Source of the DNA: Flavobacterium odoriferum
GTDB taxonomy: Bacteria > Bacteroidota > Bacteroidia > Flavobacteriales > Flavobacteriaceae
Reading direction: 5' to 3'
DNA length: 64,000 nt
Assembly: GCF_025499515.1 (NCBI RefSeq)
Contig: NZ_JAMKFA010000005.1
Location: 124,001-188,000, forward strand
In this document: one piece after another, positions 25,888-34,227 of the stretch
Layout of the letters: each line of letters starts with the position of its first letter
How positions within the stretch are numbered: position 1 is the first letter of the stretch
The notes under the pieces: generated by a model
What the model was told of the DNA's origin: nothing
What the model saw: only the letters and a program-made list of their open reading frames with translations
Database searches by the model: none
Position numbers and translations under genes: made by a program

Positions 25888-26796
25888 ATGGAAAACATCA
25901 TTCTATTGTTTTTATGTTTGATTTTGGGCGTTGCGCTTCAAAAAGTGTCGCAATTTCCTAAAAATGCCTATCAAAGTTTGAATCAATACGTGATTTACGT
26001 TTCGCTTCCGGCTTTGGCGTTATATTATATTCCGAAAATCACAATTTCACTCGCTTTACTTTATCCGTTAGGAATTGCGTGGTTAGGTTTCGGATTATCG
26101 TTTGTGTTTTTCTATACTTTGGGAACGTATTTCAAATGGTCGAAAAAGTTAATTGGATGTTTAATTTTGACCGGTGGATTGAGTAATACTTCTTTCGTAG
26201 GATTTCCAATTATCGAAGCTTTATATGGTGCAGATGGATTAAAAACCGCCATAATCGTTGACCAACCCGGTTCATTCGTAGTCGTAACGACTTTAGGTAT
26301 TTTAGTGGCTGCCAGTTTTTCAAGAGGTAATTTGAGTACTTCTGAAATCGTATTGAAAATTGTAAAGTTCCCACCTTTTATTGCGTTTACGATTGCACTT
26401 TTCTGTACCATATTCACTTTAGAATTTCCAGAAGCGTTGCAAAACTCTTTCCTTCGAATTGGAAATACGGTAACTCCAGTCGCTTTGGTAGCCGTTGGAT
26501 TGCAATTAAAAATTGATACACGAAGTAAACATTGGTCTTTTTTAACTTTAGGATTATTTTTCAAATTGATTTTGATGCCCGCTTTTTTCTACATGTTATA
26601 CAAAATCGTATTGAACGGAAAAGGGTTAGAAATCGATGTTTCTATTATGGAATCTGCCATGGCTCCGATGATTACGGGTGCAATCTTAGCCTCCAATTAC
26701 GGATTAAAACCGAAATTAAGTAGCATGATGATTGGAATTGGAATTCCGTTGTCGTTGATTACTATTGCGTTTTGGTATTGGGTTTTGAGTTTGTAG
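25888..26796 (+). CDS. AEC-family transporter (auxin efflux carrier type)
   Basis: A 302-residue protein with about ten hydrophobic spans, of the AEC/Mem_trans family. It shows the typical LSNTSFVGFPIIEALYG segment after span 4 and SAMAPMITGAILASNYGL near the end. Bacterial members export or take up small organic acids such as malate or malonate; the substrate is unknown here. It diverges from meaB. A GC-richer intergenic repeat follows its stop. Confidence 0.9.
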   Translation: MENIILLFLCLILGVALQKVSQFPKNAYQSLNQYVIYVSLPALALYYIPKITISLALLYPLGIAWLGFGLSFVFFYTLGTYFKWSKKLIGCLILTGGLSNTSFVGFPIIEALYGADGLKTAIIVDQPGSFVVVTTLGILVAASFSRGNLSTSEIVLKIVKFPPFIAFTIALFCTIFTLEFPEALQNSFLRIGNTVTPVALVAVGLQLKIDTRSKHWSFLTLGLFFKLILMPAFFYMLYKIVLNGKGLEIDVSIMESAMAPMITGAILASNYGLKPKLSSMMIGIGIPLSLITIAFWYWVLSL

Positions 26797-26895
26797 CACA
26801 AAGTTGCTCAAAGTTTTGCACGAAGTTACGCTATGTCTTACTTTGCGAACCTTGCGAAAACTTTGCGACATTGCGGTTAAATTCTGTGTCCCAAA
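26797..26895. repeat. Intergenic Flavobacteriaceae-type repeat (TTTGCGA-rich)
   Basis: A block of related words (CAAAGTTG, CAAAGTTTTGCACGAAG, ACTTTGCGAACCTTGCG, ACTTTGCGACATTGCGG) fills the gap between two genes. From memory, similar text is common between genes in Flavobacterium; copy number here cannot be tested. Confidence 0.55.
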
Positions 26896-26935
26896 AAACA
26901 TAAAATTAATTATCTTTACACTTCAATTGTACACT

Positions 26936-28333
26936 ATGAATCCTGAAATATTACTTGCGCTTGAAAACATTGTAGGTTCGGCTTATATTTTTACTGATGA
27001 AGCTACTCGTAAAACCTATGGTCACGACGAAACGGAAGACTTGAGTTTTCCGCCACATGTTGTTGTGAAACCTGCCAATACGGAAGAAGTTGCGCAAATT
27101 TTAAGAGTTTCGAATACGTATAAAATTCCGACAACGCCAATTGGTGCGCGTACGGGATTGAGCGGTGGTGCTTTATCAATTTATGGTGGCATTGGGATTT
27201 CAATGGAACGCTTCAATCAGATTATTGAAATTGATGAACAAAATTTGCAAGTTACAACTCAACCTGGCGTAATTACGCAAGTTTTACGTGAAGCTGTGGC
27301 CGAAAAAGGCTTGTTTTATCCCGTAGATCCGAGTAGTATGGGAAGCTGTTTTATTGGTGGAAACATTGCCGAGAATTCAGGTGGTGCAAGAGCTTTGAAA
27401 TATGGCGTTACCAAAGATTATGTCCTGAATTTAGAAGTCGTTTTACCAACAGGTGATGTTATTTGGACAGGAGCTAATACCTTAAAAAACTCAACGGGTT
27501 ACAACCTAACGCAATTAATGGTTGGTAGTGAAGGAACTTTGGGCATCGTGACAAAAATTGTATTGAAATTATTACCTCAAAACAAACATAACGTTTTACT
27601 TTTAGTTCCGTTTTATAAAGCGGAGCAAGCGTGTGAAGCGGTTTCAGCCATTTTTAGAGCCGGAATTGTACCAAGTGCTTTAGAGTTTATGGAACGCGAT
27701 GCGATTGATTGGACATTGAAATTTGTCGATGGATTGAATGTGGAAGTCAAAGATAACGTTCAAGCGCATTTGTTGATTGAAGTAGATGGTAATTATCCAG
27801 AAATTTTGATGCAAGAAGCCGAACAAATTTTGGCAGTTGTAGAACAATTTGAAATCGACGAAGTATTATTTGCCGATACCGAAGAACAAAAAAATGCACT
27901 TTGGAAAATGCGTCGCTCTGTAGCGGAAGCGGTAAAATCGAATTCCATTTACAAAGAAGAAGATACGGTGGTTCCAAGATATGAATTGCCTAAATTACTA
28001 AAAGGAATTAAAGAAATTGGTACTAAATATGGTTTTCAATCCGTTTGTTATGGACATGCGGGCGATGGCAATTTGCACGTCAACATCATCAAAGGCAACA
28101 TGACCGATGACAATTGGAAAACCGAAGTGCCAAAAGGAATTCGTGAGATTTTTGAATTGACGGTTGGTTTAAAAGGAACACTTTCTGGCGAACACGGTAT
28201 TGGTTTAGTACAAAAAAACTACATGGATATTGCCTTTTCAAAAGTACATTTGGAATTAATGGAACGCATCAAAGCTATTTTTGACCCCAATAATGTGTTG
28301 AATCCTGGGAAAATTTTTCCGGATGGGGAATAA
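26936..28333 (+). CDS. FAD-linked oxidase (GlcD/D-lactate dehydrogenase family)
   Basis: A 465-residue flavoprotein. The FAD-binding domain (about 40-220) has PIGARTGLSGGAL and MGGGSCFIGGNIAENSGG-like text; the C-terminal oxidase domain has CYGHAGDGNLHVN and LSGEHGIG near the end. This matches glycolate oxidase subunit GlcD and D-2-hydroxyacid (D-lactate) dehydrogenases. The ATG at 26936 (MNPEILLALENIVG) is chosen because the longer frame runs back through the upstream repeat. A TATCTTTA near-consensus -7 box lies at 26911. No GlcE/GlcF partner is adjacent, favouring D-lactate or 2-hydroxyacid dehydrogenase. Confidence 0.9.
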   Translation: MNPEILLALENIVGSAYIFTDEATRKTYGHDETEDLSFPPHVVVKPANTEEVAQILRVSNTYKIPTTPIGARTGLSGGALSIYGGIGISMERFNQIIEIDEQNLQVTTQPGVITQVLREAVAEKGLFYPVDPSSMGSCFIGGNIAENSGGARALKYGVTKDYVLNLEVVLPTGDVIWTGANTLKNSTGYNLTQLMVGSEGTLGIVTKIVLKLLPQNKHNVLLLVPFYKAEQACEAVSAIFRAGIVPSALEFMERDAIDWTLKFVDGLNVEVKDNVQAHLLIEVDGNYPEILMQEAEQILAVVEQFEIDEVLFADTEEQKNALWKMRRSVAEAVKSNSIYKEEDTVVPRYELPKLLKGIKEIGTKYGFQSVCYGHAGDGNLHVNIIKGNMTDDNWKTEVPKGIREIFELTVGLKGTLSGEHGIGLVQKNYMDIAFSKVHLELMERIKAIFDPNNVLNPGKIFPDGE

Positions 28334-28357
28334 ATAGTTCTAATAATTTTATAGAAA

Positions 28358-28783
28358 TTAGCTTCTTTTAAAGCCTAATTTTATAAAACCATTTTCCATT
28401 TCCATCTCTATAAATAATAATTCATTTACAAATGAATATTTTAACTCATCTTTTTTTTCTTCTTCATCAATCAGTATTAATTTATTATTAGATTTATCTA
28501 ATTGATATTTACCTTTTATACTATCCATCATTGGAAAATTCATAGTAAAGTTACCTTTGCCATCAAAAACATAGGTTATTGGAAAAATTAATAGGTCTGA
28601 CATTTTTTTAAAATTATCAGCTTCATTTTTACGTGAAGAATCCTTATAAGAAATTGAATCAGTACTTTTATTAAAATAAGCTATTTCGTCTTCATAGGAA
28701 ATTACCTTCCAGCTGCCTTTAATGTCTTGAGATTGACAATTAAACCCTAAGATTACTATAATTAAAAGGAAAATTTTTCTCAT
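28358..28783 (-). CDS. Small lipocalin-like lipoprotein
   Basis: A 141-residue protein with a lipobox (ILGFNC, Cys16). After it, IKGSWKVISYED and late strands KGKYQLDKSNNKLILIDEEEKK and LLFIEMEMENGFIKLGF suggest a lipocalin-like barrel. It is last in a three-gene minus-strand group (28358-29783). Function unknown. Confidence 0.75.
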   Translation of the reverse strand: MRKIFLLIIVILGFNCQSQDIKGSWKVISYEDEIAYFNKSTDSISYKDSSRKNEADNFKKMSDLLIFPITYVFDGKGNFTMNFPMMDSIKGKYQLDKSNNKLILIDEEEKKDELKYSFVNELLFIEMEMENGFIKLGFKRS

Positions 28784-28807
28784 ACTATAATTACTATATA
28801 TTTTATA

Positions 28808-29209
28808 TTACTTTCCCAAAAACTCCGCCAAATTTGCATCAGCATTTTTGAATGTTGGAGCTTGTTCATCAATCCTTGCCACGCGTTTTTTATTTAATTT
28901 CATGGTAATATCGGCTTCGGTAGTGAATAACAAAGCGGATAAAAACGGATTGTTGATGTGCGGAATTAGTTCAGCTTCTAAATCGTCTAATTTGCAAATT
29001 TTTATTAATTCTTGCTTTTCAGTTGTGTAAATTTTATACGTCATCGACAATTTCAAGATATTGTCTTCCACGATGGTTTTTACGTAAATGTTTTGTAATT
29101 CGGGTTTTCCTACGGTTTTGGCAAGCGTTAATTTCGCAAAAGTTCCATCCGCAATACTGGCTCTAACTTGGTTGAAAAATTCGGTATAAGTGATGTTATT
29201 TTCGTTCAT
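28808..29209 (-). CDS. Uncharacterised 133-residue protein
   Basis: Not recognised with confidence. It is a soluble, mixed alpha/beta protein with no signal peptide. Segments such as TLAKTVGKPELQNIYVKTIVEDNILKLSMTYKIYTTEKQEL remind me of the N-terminal part of a larger Bacteroidota methyltransferase-like protein, so it could be a stand-alone or truncated version of that domain; this is a guess. It starts 1 base after the stop of the secreted protein gene and is probably translated with it. Confidence 0.65.
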   Translation of the reverse strand: MNENNITYTEFFNQVRASIADGTFAKLTLAKTVGKPELQNIYVKTIVEDNILKLSMTYKIYTTEKQELIKICKLDDLEAELIPHINNPFLSALLFTTEADITMKLNKKRVARIDEQAPTFKNADANLAEFLGK

Positions 29210-29210
29210 G

Positions 29211-29783
29211 TTATAATGCTAAAGCTTTTACAATTTTTTCATCAAAAATCATAGAAAACAATTTATTATCCTTGTCTTTATTTAAAAATTTCCATTGGTT
29301 TTTAGTCAATTCGTCAGCAACAGCAATTAAGGTTGAACGCATTTCAATACGAAACGTATTTGTTGCTTTATCATAGGTCACTTTTTCAGCATTCATTGAC
29401 GATTTAAAAATATTAGTCATAGATTCCGCATCTTCCATTGGCTCATTAAATTTCATTGTCATCACATTATTATGATCAATAAGACAAAACGTCTTCCCTT
29501 CAATTTTCTTGATTTCACCAAATGAAAAATTAGGTTCTACTTCCACCAACTTAATTGAGAATTGTTCGTTTTCCATCATTTGTGCAAACATTGCCTTCAT
29601 TTGATCTTTTGAAATGATATCAAATACTTTTGGATAAGTAGTTTCAAAAATTGCATCAAAATTCAGACTCACACCAGCTTTGTATGATTTAATTGCTTCG
29701 GTTTTTAAAGAAGCTATATCTTGTGCTAAAAGTGTAATAGATTGAAAAAGAAACAATGCGAAAAATAGAATTCTTGTTTTCAT
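29211..29783 (-). CDS. Exported protein of unknown function
   Basis: A 190-residue protein with a clear signal peptide (MKTRILFFALFLFQSITLLAQ, cleavage after AQ) when started at 29783; a longer start at 29807 would disrupt it. The mature part is alpha-beta with repeated charged helices and no known motif (e.g. DAIFETTYPKVFDIISKDQMKAM). It resembles secreted hypothetical proteins of Flavobacteriaceae. It is first of a three-gene unit. Confidence 0.72.
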   Translation of the reverse strand: MKTRILFFALFLFQSITLLAQDIASLKTEAIKSYKAGVSLNFDAIFETTYPKVFDIISKDQMKAMFAQMMENEQFSIKLVEVEPNFSFGEIKKIEGKTFCLIDHNNVMTMKFNEPMEDAESMTNIFKSSMNAEKVTYDKATNTFRIEMRSTLIAVADELTKNQWKFLNKDKDNKLFSMIFDEKIVKALAL

Positions 29784-29870
29784 TTTGAGTGTTTTAATTT
29801 TTACCAAATATAAAAAATCCCCAACTACTTTTAGGTAATTGAGGAAAGTTTATTGCAAATAGTATTTTAT

Positions 29871-30767
29871 TTAAAACACTCTGACTAAATTAAATCCAAA
29901 AGCAATTTCTCCTTTTGACCAATCGCCTACTGTTTGCCCTAAATAACCTGTTTCGTGCATGGCTTGTGCATTTGTAAAATGCATTTGAAATACGTGTCCA
30001 CCAGTTTCTAAGTCAACTCCAATTGATAACGGATTTTTGTAATTTGATTGCGAAGCTCTATTTAAATGTGCAGCATAATCAACATTTACAGACCATCGAC
30101 TTGTTAATTTATATCGTCCGCCAAGACCAACAGCAAATTGTGTATTATCTTGTGGATTGGGTAAAATCACTGCATTATTTTCGTCTAAGATATCGCGTAA
30201 TGTATTTTCGTGAAAAACACTTGGCGCAATTTCTAAAGATAATTTATCTGAAAATTTTCTGGAAATTAGTACTTGAGCTACATAGCTTAATCTATTTTCA
30301 AATTTTAAATTTGGATAATCCTCTTCTTTTAATTCAGAATTAATTGCCACACTATTAAATCCTACTATAGTTACCGGAAACCCATTTTCTTTTTGCGCAT
30401 ACAATCGATACTTTGCTGCTAAATCATATGTTTCCTGAAAACCACTTCTGCCAATATGAAGTGTTAACCAATCGTTTACACCATATAAAAATTTTAACTG
30501 CGTGTTTGCATTGTCTAATCCAAAAAAATCATCAAATCCTTTATCGATAAATCCAAATCGGTGTGCTACAATGAAATAAAAATCACCTTTTGCAGCAAGC
30601 TTTGTAGATTCTAAATTCACTATTTTTAGCGATTTGAATGCCGATTCTACCGTTACATCTGTTGCCGTTGTATCTATTTCACTTAACAAATCATCTTGGG
30701 CATTCATTAATAACGGAAAAGCAAATAGTATGACTGTTTTCCAAATTTTTCCTTTTCTAAATAGCAT
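29871..30767 (-). CDS. DUF5777-family outer-membrane beta-barrel protein
   Basis: A 298-residue protein with a signal peptide ending near NAQ (residue 23) and alternating amphipathic strands throughout, ending in the aromatic GEIAFGFNLVRVF typical of barrel C-termini. The stretches KGDFYFIVAHRFGFID, FLYGVNDWLTLHIGRSG and GGHVFQMHFTNAQAMHE match DUF5777 proteins of Bacteroidota. It lies 16 bases downstream of a DOMON-T9SS gene, in a cluster with a c-type cytochrome lipoprotein and YceI. A porin or sheath for redox proteins is an inference. Confidence 0.82.
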   Translation of the reverse strand: MLFRKGKIWKTVILFAFPLLMNAQDDLLSEIDTTATDVTVESAFKSLKIVNLESTKLAAKGDFYFIVAHRFGFIDKGFDDFFGLDNANTQLKFLYGVNDWLTLHIGRSGFQETYDLAAKYRLYAQKENGFPVTIVGFNSVAINSELKEEDYPNLKFENRLSYVAQVLISRKFSDKLSLEIAPSVFHENTLRDILDENNAVILPNPQDNTQFAVGLGGRYKLTSRWSVNVDYAAHLNRASQSNYKNPLSIGVDLETGGHVFQMHFTNAQAMHETGYLGQTVGDWSKGEIAFGFNLVRVF

Positions 30768-30783
30768 AAATTTTAAATTTCGT

Positions 30784-31560
30784 TTAATTTACAATTACTT
30801 TTTTCCAAGATTTTTCAGCATCATTTTGAAGTTCTAAAAGATAAACACCTGTTTCTAATCCAGAAACATTTACTTCTGTATTATTTGCATTATCACTTAC
30901 TTCAATTGATTTAACAAAAGCTCCTGTAATTGTATATACGTTAACTTTAGTAATATTGGTTTTAGCAATAATCGTAAAATTTCCATTACTTGGATTAGGA
31001 TATAATTGTGAATCATTTAAAGAGAAACTTTCTGTACCAAGCGTAAAAGTTCTATCCAATGAAACATCTCTATTGGTTCCACCATGATAAGCTAATCCGT
31101 ATGTTGCAGAACTCATTCGAGCCCAAGCAAAGTCGATAGATGTATCACTAAAATTGAATGTAAAATCATTTGCATCACCAGTATTAAAAGCTCTTGTTGC
31201 AACAATTGTTCTTAAACCAACACTTGGCGAATTATTCAAATTTGAAGTAATTGTCCAGTTATTTGTTGCATCTGTAGTAGGAGTTGAACCTATCCCAACA
31301 TGTCTTGCATCAACTAATGTAACATTATCCCAATACACTAAATCTGAACCAGCTGCCATTCCACCAGTGAATGAACCAAATTGGAGTGCAAACCATCTAT
31401 CATTTGGTCCAGTTAAAGATAAAGTTGCCGTTGAAGTTCCGTTATCAAGCGTTAATGTTGCCGCCATATTTGTAGACAAAGTAACAACACCTGTGGATTT
31501 TTGCTGGGCACTTAAAAGTGAAACTCCAATTAGTAATAATAAAGTAATTTTGTTTTTCAT
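30784..31560 (-). CDS. DOMON-domain protein with T9SS type A sorting domain
   Basis: A 258-residue secreted protein. After a signal peptide (to SAQ, about residue 19), residues 25-175 read as a DOMON domain: NDRWFALQFG (53-62), DLVYWDNVTLVDARHVG, RTIVATRAFNTGDANDFTF, then AYHGG. Met68 (GGMAAGSD) and His159 (YHGG) sit about where the heme-b ligands lie in cytochrome DOMON domains, spaced 91 residues. The C-terminal 75 residues (LYPNPSNGNFTI through GVYLLEL and KKVIVN) are a type IX secretion sorting domain, so it is exported to the cell surface. Heme binding is an inference; DOMON can also bind sugars. Confidence 0.82.
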   Translation of the reverse strand: MKNKITLLLLIGVSLLSAQQKSTGVVTLSTNMAATLTLDNGTSTATLSLTGPNDRWFALQFGSFTGGMAAGSDLVYWDNVTLVDARHVGIGSTPTTDATNNWTITSNLNNSPSVGLRTIVATRAFNTGDANDFTFNFSDTSIDFAWARMSSATYGLAYHGGTNRDVSLDRTFTLGTESFSLNDSQLYPNPSNGNFTIIAKTNITKVNVYTITGAFVKSIEVSDNANNTEVNVSGLETGVYLLELQNDAEKSWKKVIVN

Positions 31561-31566
31561 AGCTAA

Positions 31567-32079
31567 TTATTTTAAAAGATTAATAATTTCTTCATTTTTA
31601 GTAAAAACAGCATATTCAAAAGCTGATTTTCCTTCTTTATCTAACAATAATTTGTTAGCATTGTGTAGCAATAATAATTTAACAATTGAAATGTTTTTAA
31701 ATTGGGCAGCGTACATTAATGCAGAAATTCCGGCTTCATTTGTTAAATCAGGATTTGCACCACTTTTAAGCAGCAATTCTGTCATTTTCAGATTTCCCTT
31801 AACCGTAGCTGCCATTAAAGCAGTTCCTTCGGAAGATAAAAAATCTACATTTGCATTATTATCAATCAAAAATGTAACCATCTCAATATTTCCGCTGTAG
31901 CATGCTAAAATCAAAGGCGAAAATCCATGTTGATTTATCTCATTAATACTATTTGGCTTTTCTGAAATCCATTGCCGAGCTTCTTCAACTGTACCTTTTC
32001 GAGCTATATTAAAGAATGTATTCTCTTGAGAAAAACAATGACAAAACGTACATAGTATAATCAATAAAACATATTTCAT
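31567..32079 (-). CDS. Exported ankyrin-repeat protein
   Basis: A 170-residue protein with a signal peptide (MKYVLLIILCTFCHCFSQ) if started at 32079; the longer start at 32103 overlaps the upstream gene. About four ankyrin repeats follow, with canonical G-x-S/T-x-L-x-x-A cores: HGFSPLILACYSGN, EGTALMAATVKGN, AGISALMYAAQFKN and EGKSAFEYAVFTKN. In bacteria such small periplasmic ankyrin proteins often protect or assist partner redox enzymes such as catalases. It lies between the OB-fold gene (1 base) and the DOMON gene (6 bases) in one operon. Confidence 0.88.
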   Translation of the reverse strand: MKYVLLIILCTFCHCFSQENTFFNIARKGTVEEARQWISEKPNSINEINQHGFSPLILACYSGNIEMVTFLIDNNANVDFLSSEGTALMAATVKGNLKMTELLLKSGANPDLTNEAGISALMYAAQFKNISIVKLLLLHNANKLLLDKEGKSAFEYAVFTKNEEIINLLK

Positions 32080-32080
32080 A

Positions 32081-32467
32081 TTATTCAACAATTGAACATT
32101 CATCCATTTTAAATTCTCCTAATAAATCATCATATCCAATAAATCTACCTTTTAGTTTTATAGAATCATTTACTTTTAAAGTAGTATTTTTTTCTTTTAT
32201 AATTGCTGATAATGAAGTATCAACTGTTAGAATATTATTTGTTAAATCTAAACTGCTAATTTTTCCGTAGATGATGATAGTTTTATCAAGATATTTAGCA
32301 TTTGCAAGGCTATCGCTTTTATCATAATCATTTTTTAAATCAACAACAGAAACAGCAAACGATTCCTTTTCACTTGAGATATCACGATGATTTTTATAAA
32401 TATAATTATACAACAATAATGCAAAAATTATTACAAAAAAACCAAAAATTAACAACTTTTTTTTCAT
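32081..32467 (-). CDS. Membrane-anchored tRNA_anti-like OB-fold protein
   Basis: A 128-residue protein with one N-terminal membrane span (about residues 5-23) and a periplasmic OB-fold domain of the tRNA_anti-like type: YLDKTIIIYGKISSLDLTNNILTVD and VNDSIKLKGRFIGYDDLLGEFKMDECSI. In Bacteroidota this fold is found near respiratory and heme-related genes, but the ligand is unknown. It is first gene of the minus-strand arm (OB-fold, ankyrin, DOMON, DUF5777), divergent from the cytochrome gene. Confidence 0.82.
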   Translation of the reverse strand: MKKKLLIFGFFVIIFALLLYNYIYKNHRDISSEKESFAVSVVDLKNDYDKSDSLANAKYLDKTIIIYGKISSLDLTNNILTVDTSLSAIIKEKNTTLKVNDSIKLKGRFIGYDDLLGEFKMDECSIVE

Positions 32468-32504
32468 TTTTTCAATTTTAAACCTATAAAATTAACAATT
32501 TTAT

Positions 32505-32534
32505 TTGTATATACAAGTTAATTTTTTATTTTTG
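32505..32534 (+). promoter_or_regulatory. Promoter of the cytochrome-YceI operon with overlapping palindrome
   Basis: TTG (32505-32507), 19-base spacer, TATTTTTG (32527-32534). The -33 TTG is the start of a perfect 12-bp palindrome TTGTATATACAA (32505-32516), which has the TTGT-n4-ACAA form of Crp/Fnr-type operators. Confidence 0.65.
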
Positions 32535-32550
32535 TTACATAAAAAACGCT

Positions 32551-32913
32551 ATGAAAAACAAAATTTATTTAATCATTTTATCAGGATTTGCAACACTTTC
32601 AAGCTGCACTACCGATAGCCTTTCAGATTTGGGAGAACCAAATAACACATCAGAAGTTACTTACACTTCGACCATAAAGTCAATCATTAACAACAATTGT
32701 ATTATGTGTCATGGAGATGTTCCTACAAATGGAGCCCCAATGTCTTTAACCACATACGAAAATGTAAAAGATGCGGTTTTGACTCGTAATTTATTAGATA
32801 GAATTTCTCGAACTGAAGGAACATCTGGCGCTATGCCGTTTGGCGGACCAAGACTACCTCAAAACGATATTAATACAATTTCAGAATGGATTGATGCTGA
32901 TTTTCCACAATAA
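32551..32913 (+). CDS. Lipid-anchored monoheme c-type cytochrome
   Basis: A 120-residue lipoprotein (lipobox LSSC, Cys19) with one heme-c site, CIMCH (50-54). Met95 in GAMPFGG is a good sixth ligand. The spacing and the C-terminal NDINTISEWIDADFPQ helix fit small planctomycete/Bacteroidota-type cytochromes c. It would sit in the periplasm or at the outer membrane as an electron carrier. It is followed 10 bases later by yceI, in the same transcript, and diverges from the DOMON/DUF5777 arm. Confidence 0.88.
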   Translation: MKNKIYLIILSGFATLSSCTTDSLSDLGEPNNTSEVTYTSTIKSIINNNCIMCHGDVPTNGAPMSLTTYENVKDAVLTRNLLDRISRTEGTSGAMPFGGPRLPQNDINTISEWIDADFPQ

Positions 32914-32923
32914 AAATAAGACA

Positions 32924-33463
32924 ATGAAAATAACATTATTAATTCCGATACTTTTTCTTAGCTTTTCAATTATTGCTCAAGAAAAAATAATTACCAAAAA
33001 TGGTACAATATCATTTGAAGCTTCTGTACCAGCATTTGAAGAAGTTAAGGCTAAAAACACAGGTGTTTCATGTGTATTAAACACAAAAACAGGCGAAATC
33101 GCTTCATTAGCTTTAATGAAAGGTTTCAAATTTAAAGTAGCATTAATGGAAGAGCATTTTAATGAAAATTATGTTGAAAGTGCAAAATATCCAAAAGCAA
33201 CATTTAAGGGGAAAATTGAAAACTTTGATATTTCTAAAATTACAACTACAGTTCAAAATTACACATTGAAAGGAAAACTTGAACTTCATGGGAAAACGAA
33301 AGATATTTCTGTAATTGCTAAAATCAGAAAAACCAATGAAGGAATTGAAATTAGTTCAAACTTTTCTGTTAATAGCGATGACTTCGCCATTGAAATTCCG
33401 AGTGTTGTTAGTAAAAAAGTTTCAAAAAAAGTAAATGTTTCTTTAGATTTCTTACTCAAATAA
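32924..33463 (+). CDS. YceI-family periplasmic lipid-binding protein
   Basis: A 179-residue protein with a signal peptide (MKITLLIPILFLSFSIIAQ). The mature region has the YceI beta-barrel pattern: NGTISFEASVP, HFNENYVESAKYPKATFKGKI, YTLKGKLELHGKTKDISV and FSVNSDDFAIEIP. YceI proteins bind isoprenoid lipids such as polyprenyl or quinone-like molecules. The ATG at 32924 is chosen because a longer frame would run back into the cytochrome gene. Its pairing with a cytochrome c suggests a role in quinone or redox chemistry; this is inference. Confidence 0.9.
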   Translation: MKITLLIPILFLSFSIIAQEKIITKNGTISFEASVPAFEEVKAKNTGVSCVLNTKTGEIASLALMKGFKFKVALMEEHFNENYVESAKYPKATFKGKIENFDISKITTTVQNYTLKGKLELHGKTKDISVIAKIRKTNEGIEISSNFSVNSDDFAIEIPSVVSKKVSKKVNVSLDFLLK

Positions 33464-33501
33464 ATTATTTTCTTACTTTTACAGAACAAAAATCTATTCA
33501 A

Positions 33502-34173
33502 ATGAAAAAATTAACAAAAATTGCATTCGCATTTATATTACTAGCGGGTGTTTCTATCAATGCTCAAACAGCATTAAAAAAAGGTTCTGTAACTTATAAA
33601 ATGAGCTTAACTGGAAATGACGAAGCTGCAGCAATGATGGGCGAAAGCACAATATCTGTTCATTTTGATGAAAAAAATCAAGCAACAGATATGAACATGA
33701 TGGGCGGAATGATGATGATGAAAACTATTACTCCTGTTGGAAATCTTAAAGATTCTAAAATGGCGATTGAAGTAATGGGTATGAAGTATGAAATTATTGA
33801 AGTAGGCGAAGAAGCTTTAAAAGCTAACAAAGGGTTAGGAAATTTAGAAAACGCTTTAGAAGTTAGTTACGACAAAAAAGACACTAAAGAAATTGCTGGT
33901 TTTAAATGTTATAAAGCTACTGTAAAAATGAACGATGGAACATCAAGTGACTTTTATATTACTGATGCAATTGCACCTCAACAAACTAAAGATGATGCAA
34001 AAGTAAAACTTACAGGATATCCATTAGAAGTGAAAGTAAAAACTGAACAAGGAGAAATGTTAATGACAGCGACTTCTTTTTCTAAAGAGTTACCTAAAGA
34101 TTGTTTTACAATTGGAGAAGGTTATACAAAAGTAACTATGGAAGAATTCCAAAAACAAATGGGTGGTATGTAA
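33502..34173 (+). CDS. Exported DUF4412-like protein
   Basis: A 223-residue protein with a signal peptide ending in NAQ (residue 22). The body begins GSVTYKMSLTG, has a methionine-rich stretch (DMNMMGGMMMMKT, about residues 63-75), a DTKEIAGFKCYKATVKM strand pair and ends in MTATSFSKELPKDCFTI. This layout fits DUF4412/GLPGLI-like exported proteins. The methionine run could bind copper, but this is speculative. A terminator follows, so it may be in the same transcript as the cytochrome and YceI genes, 38 bases upstream. Confidence 0.75.
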   Translation: MKKLTKIAFAFILLAGVSINAQTALKKGSVTYKMSLTGNDEAAAMMGESTISVHFDEKNQATDMNMMGGMMMMKTITPVGNLKDSKMAIEVMGMKYEIIEVGEEALKANKGLGNLENALEVSYDKKDTKEIAGFKCYKATVKMNDGTSSDFYITDAIAPQQTKDDAKVKLTGYPLEVKVKTEQGEMLMTATSFSKELPKDCFTIGEGYTKVTMEEFQKQMGGM

Positions 34174-34195
34174 TACTTACCAAAAAATATCAAAA

Positions 34196-34227
34196 AAAAA
34201 AGACATCTTAATAGATGTCTTTTTTTT
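34196..34227 (+). terminator. Terminator after the DUF4412-like gene
   Basis: AAAAGACATCT pairs with AGATGTCTTTT around a 4-base loop, followed by a long T-run. Confidence 0.9.

Noticed and set aside
26804-26935. A longer start for the FAD-linked oxidase
   Set aside because: The extra 44 codons lie within an intergenic repeat and are not protein-like.
31154-31900. A 248-codon plus-strand frame over the DOMON and ankyrin genes
   Set aside because: It is long but antisense to two recognisable proteins, spans their boundary and has no promoter; it reflects codon bias on the complementary strand.
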